The notes: generated by a model from the letters alone, not told the origin. Positions 35,242 through 45,118 are shown, numbered from the stretch's first letter. The stretch is 64,000 nt of DNA from JAAYOS01 sp050950785 (GCA_050950785.1 JBMNIG010000010.1:78348-142347), one strand, 5' to 3'. A program made the numbers and translations.

Positions 35242-35298
35242 CAAGAGGATGGTTCTTTTGGATAATAGTAGAAAATAATCAAAAGAACAGTCCCCTTG
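35242..35298. repeat. Second copy of the GGGGAC-type palindromic element
   Basis: CAAGAGGATGGTTCTTTTG (35242-35260) faces CAAAAGAACAGTCCCCTTG (35280-35298), an imperfect inverted repeat of the same motif as 26322-26430. Confidence 0.75.
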
Positions 35299-35352
35299 AT
35301 CGGCATTGGAAAATATTAGCAATAATCAAAATCTTATATAAACAACTGCTAG

Positions 35353-36471
35353 TTGCATTTGTATATAAGCTATTTTTCTGAAGAACGCGATTTTTTTAAC
35401 ATGGCTGAATATACTGATGACATACCCAATGAATATCCATTCATTTTTGGAACAAATGATAGCTTGCCAATAAATAATCTAAGTGACAAAAAGCTTGAAG
35501 AGCTGGTTCCAGGTCATATTTACCTGAAGAACTGGAGAACTGGTGAAGTCTCGCAATATATCAAAGTAGAAGCGACAGCATTTACTCTTACTGAGAATAA
35601 TGAATTGTTTATAGCTGAAAGTAGTGGTATTATATACGCTTATTCTAGGGATGGAGTTAGAGGCAAAAAGCTGATCGACTTATCAAAAGAGAACGCTGTT
35701 ATCAGTAATATGGTAGCTAACGACAATCTAGTATTTTTCACGGTAAAGGACACTGTTTATCGTTACCATATCCCATCAGGTATTTTAGATAAGCTAGGTA
35801 CTATGGATACATCAGAACCTATATATTTTACTGCGGTGTCAAATACCACAGTAAAATGGATTACAGAAACAGATGAACATTACCAATCAGAAAGCGAATA
35901 TGCTACTAAAACTGTTATAAAGAACTTCTCAACAGGTGAATGCATTGAGCTGTATGGACATAACATAGTAGATCTCTCAGAAGATGACGGAAGAGAGAAC
36001 TCTGTTACAAGAGCTGATTCCTACTTTAATGATTTCGGTACAAGTAAATGCACTTGTCATGGAGGCTCTGGGGGAACTTGTTACATAAATGGTTCATGCG
36101 ATTGTAAGTCGGGTTCTTGGGCAGGCTATTCAGGCATTCAATGCTTAGGGTATGCGTATGATTGGTATAAAAATGCCTTTGGCAACAGTACAAGCGGTTC
36201 ACATCAATTTGCTCAATTTTCATTTAGTACCAATATAAATATCGCGCTAGCACAGTTATCAGACATGTTAAAGCAGTGCTGCTACGGAGCACATATGAGA
36301 CTTATTAATACTAGTAGTGTACAGCATTCGATGATCCTCCTGAATCCAACGATTTCAACAAATTACATGCAAATAACTGATGCAAATAGGACAGATTCAA
36401 ATTGGTGCATCATACAAACAGCTAATTTTGCGTACTCAACATTTGTTTCAAGATATCCCGGCGAGTTGTAA
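35353..36471 (+). pseudogene. 3'-truncated cysteine-peptidase-like gene (copy 2)
   Basis: The frame opens right after a TAG at 35350; TTG 35353 or ATG 35401 are the possible starts, neither with a clear SD, and no signal peptide is seen, so the 5' end may be lost too. Residues to about 185 look like beta-propeller repeats (FTLTENNELFIAESSGIIYAY, VYRYHIPSGILDKLG), followed by a Cys-rich segment and the peptidase-like domain (GIQCLGYAYDWY, VQHSMILL). The reading frame is cut at 36459 by the IS30 element, which supplies only GEL and a stop. The missing C-terminus survives in copy 1. Confidence 0.8.
35877..36459 (+). repeat. 583-bp direct repeat, right copy
   Basis: Identical as far as I can see to 31213-31795 (offset 4664). 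Confidence 0.88.
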
Positions 36472-37777
36472 AATTAAATGAAACACAAATAAAGAAAATA
36501 AATAGGCCCACGAGAGCTTCTCTGTTATAATGTTAGTTCCTACAACAAACAGAAACGGAGAAGCTTCATGAGCCAAGTCTATTGTATCAGAACTCGCATA
36601 AAAGGTAAACACCTAAGATTGGAAGAGCGTGAAGAGTTAGAAGCGATAGTAACTAAGAACAATTACTTGCCTAAGAAATCAAGGCTTAGCCATCGGGAAA
36701 TAGCAGAACGAATGGGAGTAAGCCCAGCCACAATAAGTAGGGAGCTGAGGCGTGGGAAGGTAATCTTAAGGGATTGCCAATGGCGTGAAGTGGTTAGCTA
36801 TTCAGCCTTAAAAGCCCAAGAGGACTATGATGAGAAGGCAAGTGCAAAAGGGGCTCATCTAAAAATTGGTAAGAACTATGAGTTAGCAGAAAAAATTGAG
36901 AACTGTATTATAAATGGCAAGTTCTCTCCTTATGCGACCATAGAGAAACTTAAGGATGACCCTGACTATCAAAGAACGCCCATATCTAAGCGAACGCTCT
37001 ATAATTATATAGACCGTGAGTTATTACTCAATGTAACAAAAAAGGACTTACCTCGAAAAGGCAAGAGTTCAAAACGCAAGTATACCCGAGTAACCCGCAG
37101 AATACGGGATGTAGACGCCAAGCGCATAGATGAGCGCCCACAAGAGGCGAATGACCGCAGTGAGCTCGGTCACTGGGAAATGGATTGCGTTGAACCAGGT
37201 CGAGGAAAAGGCAGAGCATGCTTGCTTGTACTGGTTGAGAGGCTATCTAGAAAGACACTGATATTTAAGTTGCGTAGCCAAACACAAAAAGAAGTGCTAA
37301 AACGACTTGACCAACTAGAGAAAAAGATAGGTGCAAAGCGATTTCGAAAGATGTTTAAAACAATAACAGTTGATAATGGAAGTGAGTTTTTAGATTGGCG
37401 CAAGCTAGAACGGTCCTGCATAAGCAGTAAAGCGCGCACCCGAATTTACTACTGTCACCCATATCATTCATGGGAAAGAGGTACCAATGAACAGATAAAT
37501 GGACACATACGACGATTTATCCCCAAGGGATGTTCGATAGCGAAATACAGTACAAAAGCAATATTAAAGATCCAAGAATGGCTTAATGATTACCCACGTA
37601 AGGTTTTAGAAGGTAAATGCGCAAACGAGGTAGTTAAAGAAGAACTAAGAAAGTGTTCATAGCGAAAGCATTTCCCGTTCCGCCCAGACCCAAACCGCCA
37701 GAAACAAGTGAAAACTACAAGATATCTAGATAACATTTGACAGAGAAAAAGTGTTTCACTTTAACTTGCAATTTGCG
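36460..37777 (+). mobile_element. IS30-family insertion sequence
   Basis: About 1318 bp with imperfect 27-base terminal repeats: left GGCGAGTTGTAAAATTAAAT plus GAAACAC, right (inward) CGCAAATTGCAAGTTAAAGT plus GAAACAC. One transposase gene fills it. The right flank does not continue the gene interrupted on the left, so a deletion accompanied or followed insertion. Confidence 0.82.
36568..37662 (+). CDS. IS30-family transposase
   Basis: 364 residues. N-terminal HTH (LSHREIAERMGVSPATISRELRRG written in two parts: LSHREIAERMG and SPATISRELRRG), then the DDE core: Asp in LGHWEMDCVEP, Asp in ITVDNGSEF, Glu in SWERGTNEQINGHIRRF, a sequence typical of IS30. Intact; SD GGAG precedes the ATG. Confidence 0.94.
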   Translation: MSQVYCIRTRIKGKHLRLEEREELEAIVTKNNYLPKKSRLSHREIAERMGVSPATISRELRRGKVILRDCQWREVVSYSALKAQEDYDEKASAKGAHLKIGKNYELAEKIENCIINGKFSPYATIEKLKDDPDYQRTPISKRTLYNYIDRELLLNVTKKDLPRKGKSSKRKYTRVTRRIRDVDAKRIDERPQEANDRSELGHWEMDCVEPGRGKGRACLLVLVERLSRKTLIFKLRSQTQKEVLKRLDQLEKKIGAKRFRKMFKTITVDNGSEFLDWRKLERSCISSKARTRIYYCHPYHSWERGTNEQINGHIRRFIPKGCSIAKYSTKAILKIQEWLNDYPRKVLEGKCANEVVKEELRKCS

Positions 37778-37861
37778 TAATCCTGTTCCACAGCTGTTTT
37801 GCCTTTACTTTTGAAGGGCTGTATGCTATATTTACAGAAAAGTTTGTCCGAGGTGCAAAAT

Positions 37862-39163
37862 ATGATTTGGAATGAGCGTATCGAGACCATGTCCCGTGAC
37901 GAGATGCGGGAGCTTCAGAGCAAAAATCTCCGCTCAGCAGTAAACCGCGTTTACAATTCGATAGAGTCCTATCGAAAAAAGATGGATGCAATCGGCCTAG
38001 AACCCGGAGATATTAAGTCAATTGACGACCTTAGTAAGCTGCCCTTTACAACTAAGGATGACCTGCGAGACGCGTATCCCTACGGTATGATCTGCGTACC
38101 GATGGAAGAAGTTGTTCGTGTACATGCATCTTCGGGCACCACCGGGAAGCAGACTGTTGTCGCGTACACGAAAAATGACATTGACCTCTGGAGTGAAGTC
38201 ATGGCACGTTCCATGACAATGACCGGTGTTACAAAGCACGATATAGTCCATGTATCATATGGGTATGGACTGTTCACCGGTGGCCTCGGTGCTCACTATG
38301 GCACTGAATGTGTTGGCGCTGTAACTGTTCCTGTCTCAACGGGTAATACTAAAAGACAGCTCCAACTGCTCCATGATTTTGGTGCCACAGTACTGATGTG
38401 CACACCGTCCTACGCACTCTATCTCACAGAGATGATAGAAAATGCTGGACTGATGGATGAGATGAAGCTCCGCGTTGGGGTTTTCGGTGCTGAGCCCTGG
38501 ACCGAGGAGATGAGACATACGATTGAGGAGAGACTACATATCTCTGCTCACGACATATATGGCTTATCCGAAATTATTGGGCCGGGTGTATCCTGTGAGT
38601 GCAAAATGAAGAATGGCCTCCATGTTGCCGAGGACCACTTTGTACCTGAAATAGTGGATCCAGCGGACGACAGCCTGCTTGGCGAGGGTGAATCGGGAGA
38701 GCTGATCTTTTCGTGTATTACAAAGGAGGCTATGCCCCTTCTCCGCTATCGGACAAGGGATATTTCGAGCCTGAACTTGCAGAAATGCGAATGTGGACGC
38801 ACTTCGGTGCGCATGATGAAGCCAATGGGCAGAGTCGACGACATGCTTATAATCCGTGGCGTCAATATATTCCCTTCACAGATAGAGAGCGTGCTTCTTG
38901 GAATCACTGAGGCCTCGCCCTTCTTTATGCTGATCGTGGATAGGGTGAATAATCTCGATACTATTGAAGTACAGGTCGAGATGAAGCCTGAGTTTTTCTC
39001 GGACGAAGTGCGCGCAATTGAGCGATTGAGAACCAGAATCACTAAGGAAATCGAGTCAACACTTGGAATAACGGTAACTGTAACACTTGTCGAGCCCCAG
39101 ACTATCCAGCGTTTTGAGGGCAAGGCTGTTAGAGTAATTGACAGGAGAGGGAAGCTCTACTAA
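37862..39163 (+). CDS. paaK: Phenylacetate-CoA ligase
   Basis: 433 residues from ATG 37862 (GAGGTG upstream; the in-frame start at 37799 lies outside the family length). Adenylate-forming enzyme: P-loop HASSGTTGKQTVV, YGYGLFTGGLG, YGLSEIIGPG, and RVDDMLIIRGVNIFPSQIE near the C-terminus. Activates phenylacetate or another aryl acid with ATP and CoA. In anaerobic Clostridia such ligases usually accompany aromatic amino-acid fermentation; the ACT protein at 41168 is a common companion. Starts just downstream of the IS30 element, so its native promoter may have been changed. Confidence 0.93.
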   Translation: MIWNERIETMSRDEMRELQSKNLRSAVNRVYNSIESYRKKMDAIGLEPGDIKSIDDLSKLPFTTKDDLRDAYPYGMICVPMEEVVRVHASSGTTGKQTVVAYTKNDIDLWSEVMARSMTMTGVTKHDIVHVSYGYGLFTGGLGAHYGTECVGAVTVPVSTGNTKRQLQLLHDFGATVLMCTPSYALYLTEMIENAGLMDEMKLRVGVFGAEPWTEEMRHTIEERLHISAHDIYGLSEIIGPGVSCECKMKNGLHVAEDHFVPEIVDPADDSLLGEGESGELIFSCITKEAMPLLRYRTRDISSLNLQKCECGRTSVRMMKPMGRVDDMLIIRGVNIFPSQIESVLLGITEASPFFMLIVDRVNNLDTIEVQVEMKPEFFSDEVRAIERLRTRITKEIESTLGITVTVTLVEPQTIQRFEGKAVRVIDRRGKLY

Positions 39164-39224
39164 CCTGCACGGCTATCATCTATTACAAAAAAATCTGAAG
39201 AATCTGAATAATATGAGGTGTCAA

Positions 39225-41009
39225 ATGGAACTTAAAAGCAGAAAAGAGATGGACCCGCAGTTTCAATGGGACAATACACACATGTTTGAGAGCAAAGAGG
39301 CCTGGGAGAAGGAGTTCGAGAGTGCAAAGGGCCTTATATCCGACATTCAAAAAGTTGCAGGAACTTTGGGTGAATCTGCGGAGTCACTCAAAAAAGGACT
39401 GGATACTATCTACGGCGCATTTGAGAGGATAGAGCTGGTATATCTATACGCATATCTCCATAAATGCGGGGACAACGGAGACCCGGAGTATCAGGATATG
39501 GCTGCGCGCGCAATACAGCTGCTTGTATCCCTAGAAACTGTGGCGTCATTTGTTCAGCCTGAGATTCTTGCAATACCAGAGGAAACACTTAAAAAATACC
39601 TTGAGTATGATGGCCTCAAGACTTACCACCATATGTTAGATGACATTGCACGTGGAAGAGCTCACACACTTGATGCTGAGAAGGAGCGCATGCTCGCAAT
39701 GCTTGGCGATGCTGCTCAGTCACCGAGTGACAGTTTTGAGATGCTTGAAAGCGTCGATATGACATTCCCAAAGATCAAGGACGAGAACGGAAATGAAGTC
39801 GAGCTGACCCACGGAAACTTCAATGTCTACCGTGAGAGCAAAGACCGTCGTGTTCGTGAGGAGGCATTTGAGAAATATTTCGGTGAGTTTAAGAAATATC
39901 TAAACACCTTTGCCGCCATGTATTCCGGTTCAGTTAAGTTTGACACCTACTTTGCCGATGTCCGCAATTACGACAATGCGTGTCAGGCCGCCCTGTTCAG
40001 TAGTAACGTACCGGTGTCCGTATATGAGCAGCTTATCGAGGCTGTCCACTCAGGATTAAAAACCATGCGCCGCTACATCGATGTCCGTAAAAGAGTGCTC
40101 GGTCTGCCTGAGATCGATATGTTTGACCTGTACACCCCAATCGTGGACGACGTTGATTACAAGGTGACCTTTGAAGAGGCAAAGGAGCTTGTAAAAGAGG
40201 CGTTGAAGCCGCTCGGCGAGGATTATCAGAGGCTTCTGGACAAGGCATACAGCGAGAAGTGGATAGATGTATACGAGAACAAGGGTAAAACAACCGGCGC
40301 TTTCTCTTGCGGGGTTTATGGCGTACATCCATATGTCCTTCTCAACTATACCGACACACTTGACGACGCCTATACGCTTGCCCACGAACTAGGTCATGCT
40401 ATGCATTCATACCTCTCATCCACCACTCAAGATTATGTAAACCACAGGTATAGGATTTTGGTAGCCGAGGTCGCATCGACAGTAAACGAGGTTCTGCTGA
40501 CAAAGCATCTGTTGTCAATCGAGACTAATCCAAAGCGTAGAGCGTATATATTGAATCATTTTCTTGAGGGCTTCAGGCTCACCGTGTTCAGACAGACACT
40601 CTTTGCAGAGTTTGAGAAGAGAACACATGAGATGTATAAGGAAGGCACTCCGTTGACTGCACAGTCTCTAAATAAGCTGTACAGGGAGCTCAATGAGCTC
40701 TATTATGAGGGTGCGGCTGTTAACGAAATGATGGACGTTGAGTGGGCGAGGATACCGCATTTCTACAGGGCATTCTACGTGTACCAGTATGCAACCGGAT
40801 TCTGCAGTGCAGTATCAATAGCTGAGCAGCTTCTCGAGACAGGTGACCCATCTGATTATCTGGAGTTCCTATCACTTGGCGGAAGCAAATATCCTCTTGA
40901 TGAGCTGAAAGTTGCTGGCGTGGATCTGACGAAACCGGAGCCAGTAGCAGATGCACTTAAGGTGTTTGACGAGACGCTAGATGAATTCGAGTCAATTGTT
41001 CTGGAGTAA
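39225..41009 (+). CDS. pepF: Oligoendopeptidase F (M3 metallopeptidase)
   Basis: 594 residues from ATG 39225 (GAGGTG upstream; an earlier in-frame start at 39138 would overlap paaK). Zinc site TLAHELGHAMHSYLS with the third ligand in VAEVASTVNEVLLTKHLL. N-terminal helical M3 domain with LDTIYGAFERIELVYLYAYL. Cytoplasmic enzyme that degrades peptides of about 7-17 residues. No signal peptide. Confidence 0.95.
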   Translation: MELKSRKEMDPQFQWDNTHMFESKEAWEKEFESAKGLISDIQKVAGTLGESAESLKKGLDTIYGAFERIELVYLYAYLHKCGDNGDPEYQDMAARAIQLLVSLETVASFVQPEILAIPEETLKKYLEYDGLKTYHHMLDDIARGRAHTLDAEKERMLAMLGDAAQSPSDSFEMLESVDMTFPKIKDENGNEVELTHGNFNVYRESKDRRVREEAFEKYFGEFKKYLNTFAAMYSGSVKFDTYFADVRNYDNACQAALFSSNVPVSVYEQLIEAVHSGLKTMRRYIDVRKRVLGLPEIDMFDLYTPIVDDVDYKVTFEEAKELVKEALKPLGEDYQRLLDKAYSEKWIDVYENKGKTTGAFSCGVYGVHPYVLLNYTDTLDDAYTLAHELGHAMHSYLSSTTQDYVNHRYRILVAEVASTVNEVLLTKHLLSIETNPKRRAYILNHFLEGFRLTVFRQTLFAEFEKRTHEMYKEGTPLTAQSLNKLYRELNELYYEGAAVNEMMDVEWARIPHFYRAFYVYQYATGFCSAVSIAEQLLETGDPSDYLEFLSLGGSKYPLDELKVAGVDLTKPEPVADALKVFDETLDEFESIVLE

Positions 41010-41167
41010 TCAGTATTTGCCATATACCATATACAAAGTGCTATAGTCAACTTGCTATATACAGATAATTGAAAGTGGCAGATGGTGCGGTAGATAAAAC
41101 CCTCGTGTTGCAAAAGAATTTCCATTGCTGTATACTTGAAATATACGCTGCCTGAGGAGGTTAAACG

Positions 41168-41599
41168 ATGCCTATCAATCAGATATCCATTTTTATTGAG
41201 AATCGTCCGGGCAGACTCTATGCAATTACCAAAGTTCTCAGTGACAACGACATCGACATACGGGCCCTGTCCCTTGCTGACACAACAAATTTCGGGATAC
41301 TGCGTCTTATCGTAAATGATCCTGAGCGTGCCGAGACAGTGCTGCGTGAAAGAGGTTTCACTGTGAGCACCACGAAAGTGTTAGCCGTACAGGTCGATGA
41401 CGAGCCCGGAGGCCTGCACTCAATTATGGGAAAGCTCCATGAGCAATCGATTGGAGTAGAGTATGCATATGCATTCATAACACGAAAGGCCGACAGCGCA
41501 TTCGTTGTTCTCCGTGTTGAGGACAATGAGAAGACAGCACAGTACTTGAAGAGCTGTGGTGTTAAGATCGTTGAGGCCGACGAAATATTTGCGTTATAG
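41168..41599 (+). CDS. Tandem ACT-domain protein
   Basis: 143 residues, two ACT domains (QISIFIENRPGRLYAITKVL and VLAVQVDDEPGGLHSIMGKL). ACT domains bind amino acids; such stand-alone pairs occur next to paaK or indolepyruvate:ferredoxin oxidoreductase genes in anaerobes and are thought to sense aromatic amino acids. GAGGAGG precedes the ATG. Confidence 0.9.
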   Translation: MPINQISIFIENRPGRLYAITKVLSDNDIDIRALSLADTTNFGILRLIVNDPERAETVLRERGFTVSTTKVLAVQVDDEPGGLHSIMGKLHEQSIGVEYAYAFITRKADSAFVVLRVEDNEKTAQYLKSCGVKIVEADEIFAL

Positions 41600-41647
41600 A
41601 CCAATTGCGTTAGAAATATATATAAACACATCCTTGGAGGCAATATA

Positions 41648-42898
41648 ATGACCGGAATAAGTAAAGAGGTTCGTTTGATGGCTGAAGAAGCCGAGAGCTC
41701 TCTTGCCGGGGTATTTAACAGCATCAATAAAACGGCGGAACGTAACACTGAGAGAGTGATGGCTGCGTTCCGCCGTCATTCTGTATCGGATACGATGTTC
41801 GCCGGCACAACAGGCTACGGTTATAATGACCGCGGCCGCGACACACTTGATCAAATTTATGCGGATGTTATGGGCTGCGAAGCGGGTCTTGTGAGACTGG
41901 GCTTTGTTAATGGAACACATGCTATTTCATCCGGACTTTTTGCCGCACTGAGACCTGGACAGGTTCTTCTCATGGCAAACGGAACACCCTATGACACTAT
42001 ACATGGCCCTATCGGCTTACGTGGAGACTACCACGGCTCACTGAAGTTTTACGGAATAGGATACAGGCAGGTAGATCTGCTTGAGGACGGTACTCCAGAC
42101 GTAGAAGGAGTAGCAAAGGCAGCTGCATCCCCCGATGTCGGCGCAGTGTTGATCCAGCGTTCATGTGGATACTCGGTAAGACCATCCCTGTCAGTGGTCC
42201 AGATAAAGGAGTTGTGCAGGGCAATCCGTGGTGTAAGCGATGCGGTAATTGTTGTTGACAACTGCTATGGAGAGTTTGCGGAAGCGGAGGAGCCGGGTGG
42301 AGTTGATGGAGGAGACCTGCTCTGCGGCTCGCTCATAAAGAATCCCGGAGGCGGCATTGCGGAGTCGGGTGGATATGTTGTCGGCAGAGAGGACCTTGTG
42401 GAGAAGGCGGCGTTCCGACTGACTGTGCCCGGTATCGGAGGCGAATGCGGGAGCACATTTGGGCAGAACAGGTTGCTGTATCAGGGGCTGTTCTTGGCGC
42501 CCCATATCGTTGCAAACAGCTTGAAAACAGCCGTTTTTTGCGCTAAAATAATGGAAATAGCGGGATATAAGTGCTCGCCCGGATGGGACGAGGAGCGCCA
42601 CGACATCATTCAAAGAATAGAGTTTGGCGACCCGCAACAGGTAAGGGTATTCTGTGAGGGAATACAAGAAGCTTCACCGGTAGATTCTTTTGTAACGCCG
42701 GTACCGGCACCTATGCCGGGGTACGATTGTGACATTATCATGGCAGCCGGCACATTCATTCAGGGTGCTTCCATCGAACTGAGTTGCGATGCACCTATGC
42801 GCCCACCTTACGTGGCGTTTCTCCAAGGTGGACTCACATATGAGTCATCGAAGTTGGGAGTTATGAATGCACTAGGCCGTGTGTTGAGTTTGAAATAG
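41648..42898 (+). CDS. Methionine gamma-lyase-like PLP enzyme (YnbB/aluminum-resistance family)
   Basis: 416 residues. PLP-dependent fold type I enzyme: GTTGYGYNDRGRDTLDQIYA, FVNGTHAISSGLFAAL, Asp in VIVVDNCYGEFAEAEEP, and the PLP lysine in CGSLIKNPGGGIAESGGYV. This family is often labelled aluminum-resistance protein; the reaction is uncertain, but a C-S lyase is likely. SD GGAGG precedes the ATG. Next to ruvC, as in several Clostridia. Confidence 0.9.
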   Translation: MTGISKEVRLMAEEAESSLAGVFNSINKTAERNTERVMAAFRRHSVSDTMFAGTTGYGYNDRGRDTLDQIYADVMGCEAGLVRLGFVNGTHAISSGLFAALRPGQVLLMANGTPYDTIHGPIGLRGDYHGSLKFYGIGYRQVDLLEDGTPDVEGVAKAAASPDVGAVLIQRSCGYSVRPSLSVVQIKELCRAIRGVSDAVIVVDNCYGEFAEAEEPGGVDGGDLLCGSLIKNPGGGIAESGGYVVGREDLVEKAAFRLTVPGIGGECGSTFGQNRLLYQGLFLAPHIVANSLKTAVFCAKIMEIAGYKCSPGWDEERHDIIQRIEFGDPQQVRVFCEGIQEASPVDSFVTPVPAPMPGYDCDIIMAAGTFIQGASIELSCDAPMRPPYVAFLQGGLTYESSKLGVMNALGRVLSLK

Positions 42899-42932
42899 AT
42901 AAGCGATTGAGAAAATTAAGGGTAGTATCTTT

Positions 42933-43430
42933 ATGATTATTATGGGAATAGATCCCGGAATTGCGACTGTTGGTTATGGAATTGTAAGCTACAACAGAAA
43001 CAAGTTCAAAGTAGTACAGTACGGGGTAATTACGACTGCCGCGGGGCTCCCGACAAGCACTCGCCTGCTTGAAATATCGAACGATATTACTACACTGATC
43101 AACATCTACAAGCCGGATTGCGCAGCAGTTGAGGAACTGTTTTTCACAACGAACAGAAAAACCGGTATCAGTGTAGCGCAGGCAAGAGGAGTAATACTGC
43201 TAGAGTGCTCTAGGAGTGGCTTACCTCTGTATGAGTACACACCACTGCAGGTTAAACAGGCGGTAGTGGGGTACGGCAAAGCCGAGAAAAGTCAGGTCAT
43301 GGATATGACGCGGAGAATTCTCAAGCTAGATAATACCCCAAAGCCGGATGACGCTGCTGATGCGCTTGCAATAGCTATCTGCCACGGTCACTCTGCTGGC
43401 ATGCAGAAGCTGGTTGACAGTTCGACATAA
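42933..43430 (+). CDS. ruvC: Holliday junction resolvase RuvC
   Basis: 165 residues. RNase H-like fold with acidic residues in MGIDPGIATVGYGIV, AAVEELFFTTNRKTG and KPDDAADALAIAICHGH; GVILLECSRSGLPLYEYTPLQ fits the family. Cuts Holliday junctions with RuvAB. First gene of ruvC-ruvA-ruvB. Confidence 0.97.
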   Translation: MIIMGIDPGIATVGYGIVSYNRNKFKVVQYGVITTAAGLPTSTRLLEISNDITTLINIYKPDCAAVEELFFTTNRKTGISVAQARGVILLECSRSGLPLYEYTPLQVKQAVVGYGKAEKSQVMDMTRRILKLDNTPKPDDAADALAIAICHGHSAGMQKLVDSST

Positions 43431-43460
43431 TAAGAAAATACCACAACCGGAGGCCGTTAT

Positions 43461-44066
43461 ATGTTTTACTATATCGAAGGTACAGTTACTTACAGAGAGA
43501 GCGGCCTTGCCGTTATTGATGCAGGTGGAGTTGGATATGCATGTAACACCTCGCTAAACACACTCTCTCAGCTTGAAACAGGGCAGAGTGTCCGACTATA
43601 TACATATCTGCATGTTCGTGAGGATATATTTGATCTCTATGGATTTATTGACCGTGAGGAGCTCAATTTCTTTAAGATGCTGATATCTGTATCGGGTATC
43701 GGTCCAAAAGTTGCTATGTCAATGTTGTCCACAGCGCCACCTAGTCAGCTGGCAGCATACATAATCAGTGGAGACGAGAAGATGCTGACGCAGGCCCCGG
43801 GAATCGGTAAGAAAACCGCACAACGCATCATACTGGAGTTGAAGGACAAGATTAAGAAAGAGCAGATAGGACTTGGCTCAGAGCCCGGATTTGTTCCGCT
43901 GGATGCCTCATTTGGCTCAAATCTGTCGGAGGCGTCAGCTGCTCTCGGTGTTCTTGGCTATACAGCTCAGGAAGTTGGTGCTGCTCTCAGAGGTATTGAT
44001 TCTAGTGGACTTTCAGTGGAGGAAATTGTCCGACTCGCACTTAAGAATATGGCAGGTGGTAAGTAA
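43461..44066 (+). CDS. ruvA: Holliday junction DNA helicase subunit RuvA
   Basis: 201 residues, full length. N-terminal OB-fold (MFYYIEGTVTYRESGLAVID), HhH motifs (SVSGIGPKVAMSMLS and APGIGKKTAQRIILELKDK), C-terminal domain that contacts RuvB (ASAALGVLGYTAQEVGAAL). Its stop overlaps the ruvB start. Confidence 0.97.
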   Translation: MFYYIEGTVTYRESGLAVIDAGGVGYACNTSLNTLSQLETGQSVRLYTYLHVREDIFDLYGFIDREELNFFKMLISVSGIGPKVAMSMLSTAPPSQLAAYIISGDEKMLTQAPGIGKKTAQRIILELKDKIKKEQIGLGSEPGFVPLDASFGSNLSEASAALGVLGYTAQEVGAALRGIDSSGLSVEEIVRLALKNMAGGK

Positions 44067-45118
44067 TGAGTATAGAGTTCCAGGACGGCTTAGAGGAGCG
44101 CATTGTGTCCTCCACCCTGTCGGGGATGGATGAAAATGAGGTTACACTGCGTCCGCAGACCCTCTCGGAATATACCGGTCAGGAGAAGGCGAAGGAAAAC
44201 CTCACGGTATGTATCGAGGCGGCGAAGCTACGTGGAGAATCAATGGATCACGTGCTGCTATACGGACCTCCGGGGCTCGGCAAAACCACACTTGCCGGCG
44301 TAATTGCAAATGAGATGGGTGCTAGCATTCGTATTACATCCGGCCCTGCTATCGAGAAGGCCGGAGATTTGGCTGCACTGCTTACAAACCTTGACCAAAA
44401 CGATATTCTATTTATTGACGAGATTCATAGACTTAATAGGGCTGTTGAGGAAATTTTGTATCCCGCAATGGAGGACTATGCCCTCGATATAATCATTGGC
44501 AAGGGGCCCTCAGCGCGCTCCATACGGCTCGACCTTCCAAGGTTCACCCTTGTTGGTGCAACTACAAGAGCCGGTCAGCTCTCAGCCCCGCTTCGTGACC
44601 GCTTCGGTGTTATACTGAGGCTGGAGCTGTACACTCCGGAGGAAGTATTGAAAATAGTCCGCCGCAGTGCATCGATCCTGCAGATTGACATCGAAGATGA
44701 TGGCGCGTTTGAAATTGCGCGCCGTTCGCGTGGGACACCGCGTATAGCCAACAGGCTGCTCAGGCGCATCCGCGACTACGCACAGGTGCGTGCCGACGGT
44801 GTTATCACAAAAGATGTGGCTGACGCAGCACTGAGTATGCTCGAGGTCGACGACATCGGTCTGGATTCCACAGACCGCAGAATGCTTTTCAGCATTATCA
44901 ACCACTTCGACGGCGGACCTGTAGGGCTCGACACACTCGCCGCAACAATCGGAGAGGAGTCGATTACACTCGAGGACGTATACGAGCCTTACCTACTGCA
45001 GTTGGGCTTTCTTAACAGGACACCGCGTGGAAGGTGCGCGACGAGGCTCGCCTATGATCACCTAAACGTTCCGTTTGTTGGTGAGGAGCAATCACAGCAA
45101 CAAACCTTGTTTGAATAA
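44066..45118 (+). CDS. ruvB: Holliday junction branch migration ATPase RuvB
   Basis: 350 residues. Begins with the conserved LRPQTLSEYTGQEKAKENL, Walker A YGPPGLGKTTLAGVI, Walker B ILFIDEIHRLN, sensor VGATTRAGQLSAPLRDRFG, and the C-terminal winged helix (GLDSTDRRML ... YLLQLGFLNRTPRGR). Hexameric motor for branch migration. One-base overlap with ruvA. Confidence 0.97.
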   Translation: MSIEFQDGLEERIVSSTLSGMDENEVTLRPQTLSEYTGQEKAKENLTVCIEAAKLRGESMDHVLLYGPPGLGKTTLAGVIANEMGASIRITSGPAIEKAGDLAALLTNLDQNDILFIDEIHRLNRAVEEILYPAMEDYALDIIIGKGPSARSIRLDLPRFTLVGATTRAGQLSAPLRDRFGVILRLELYTPEEVLKIVRRSASILQIDIEDDGAFEIARRSRGTPRIANRLLRRIRDYAQVRADGVITKDVADAALSMLEVDDIGLDSTDRRMLFSIINHFDGGPVGLDTLAATIGEESITLEDVYEPYLLQLGFLNRTPRGRCATRLAYDHLNVPFVGEEQSQQQTLFE

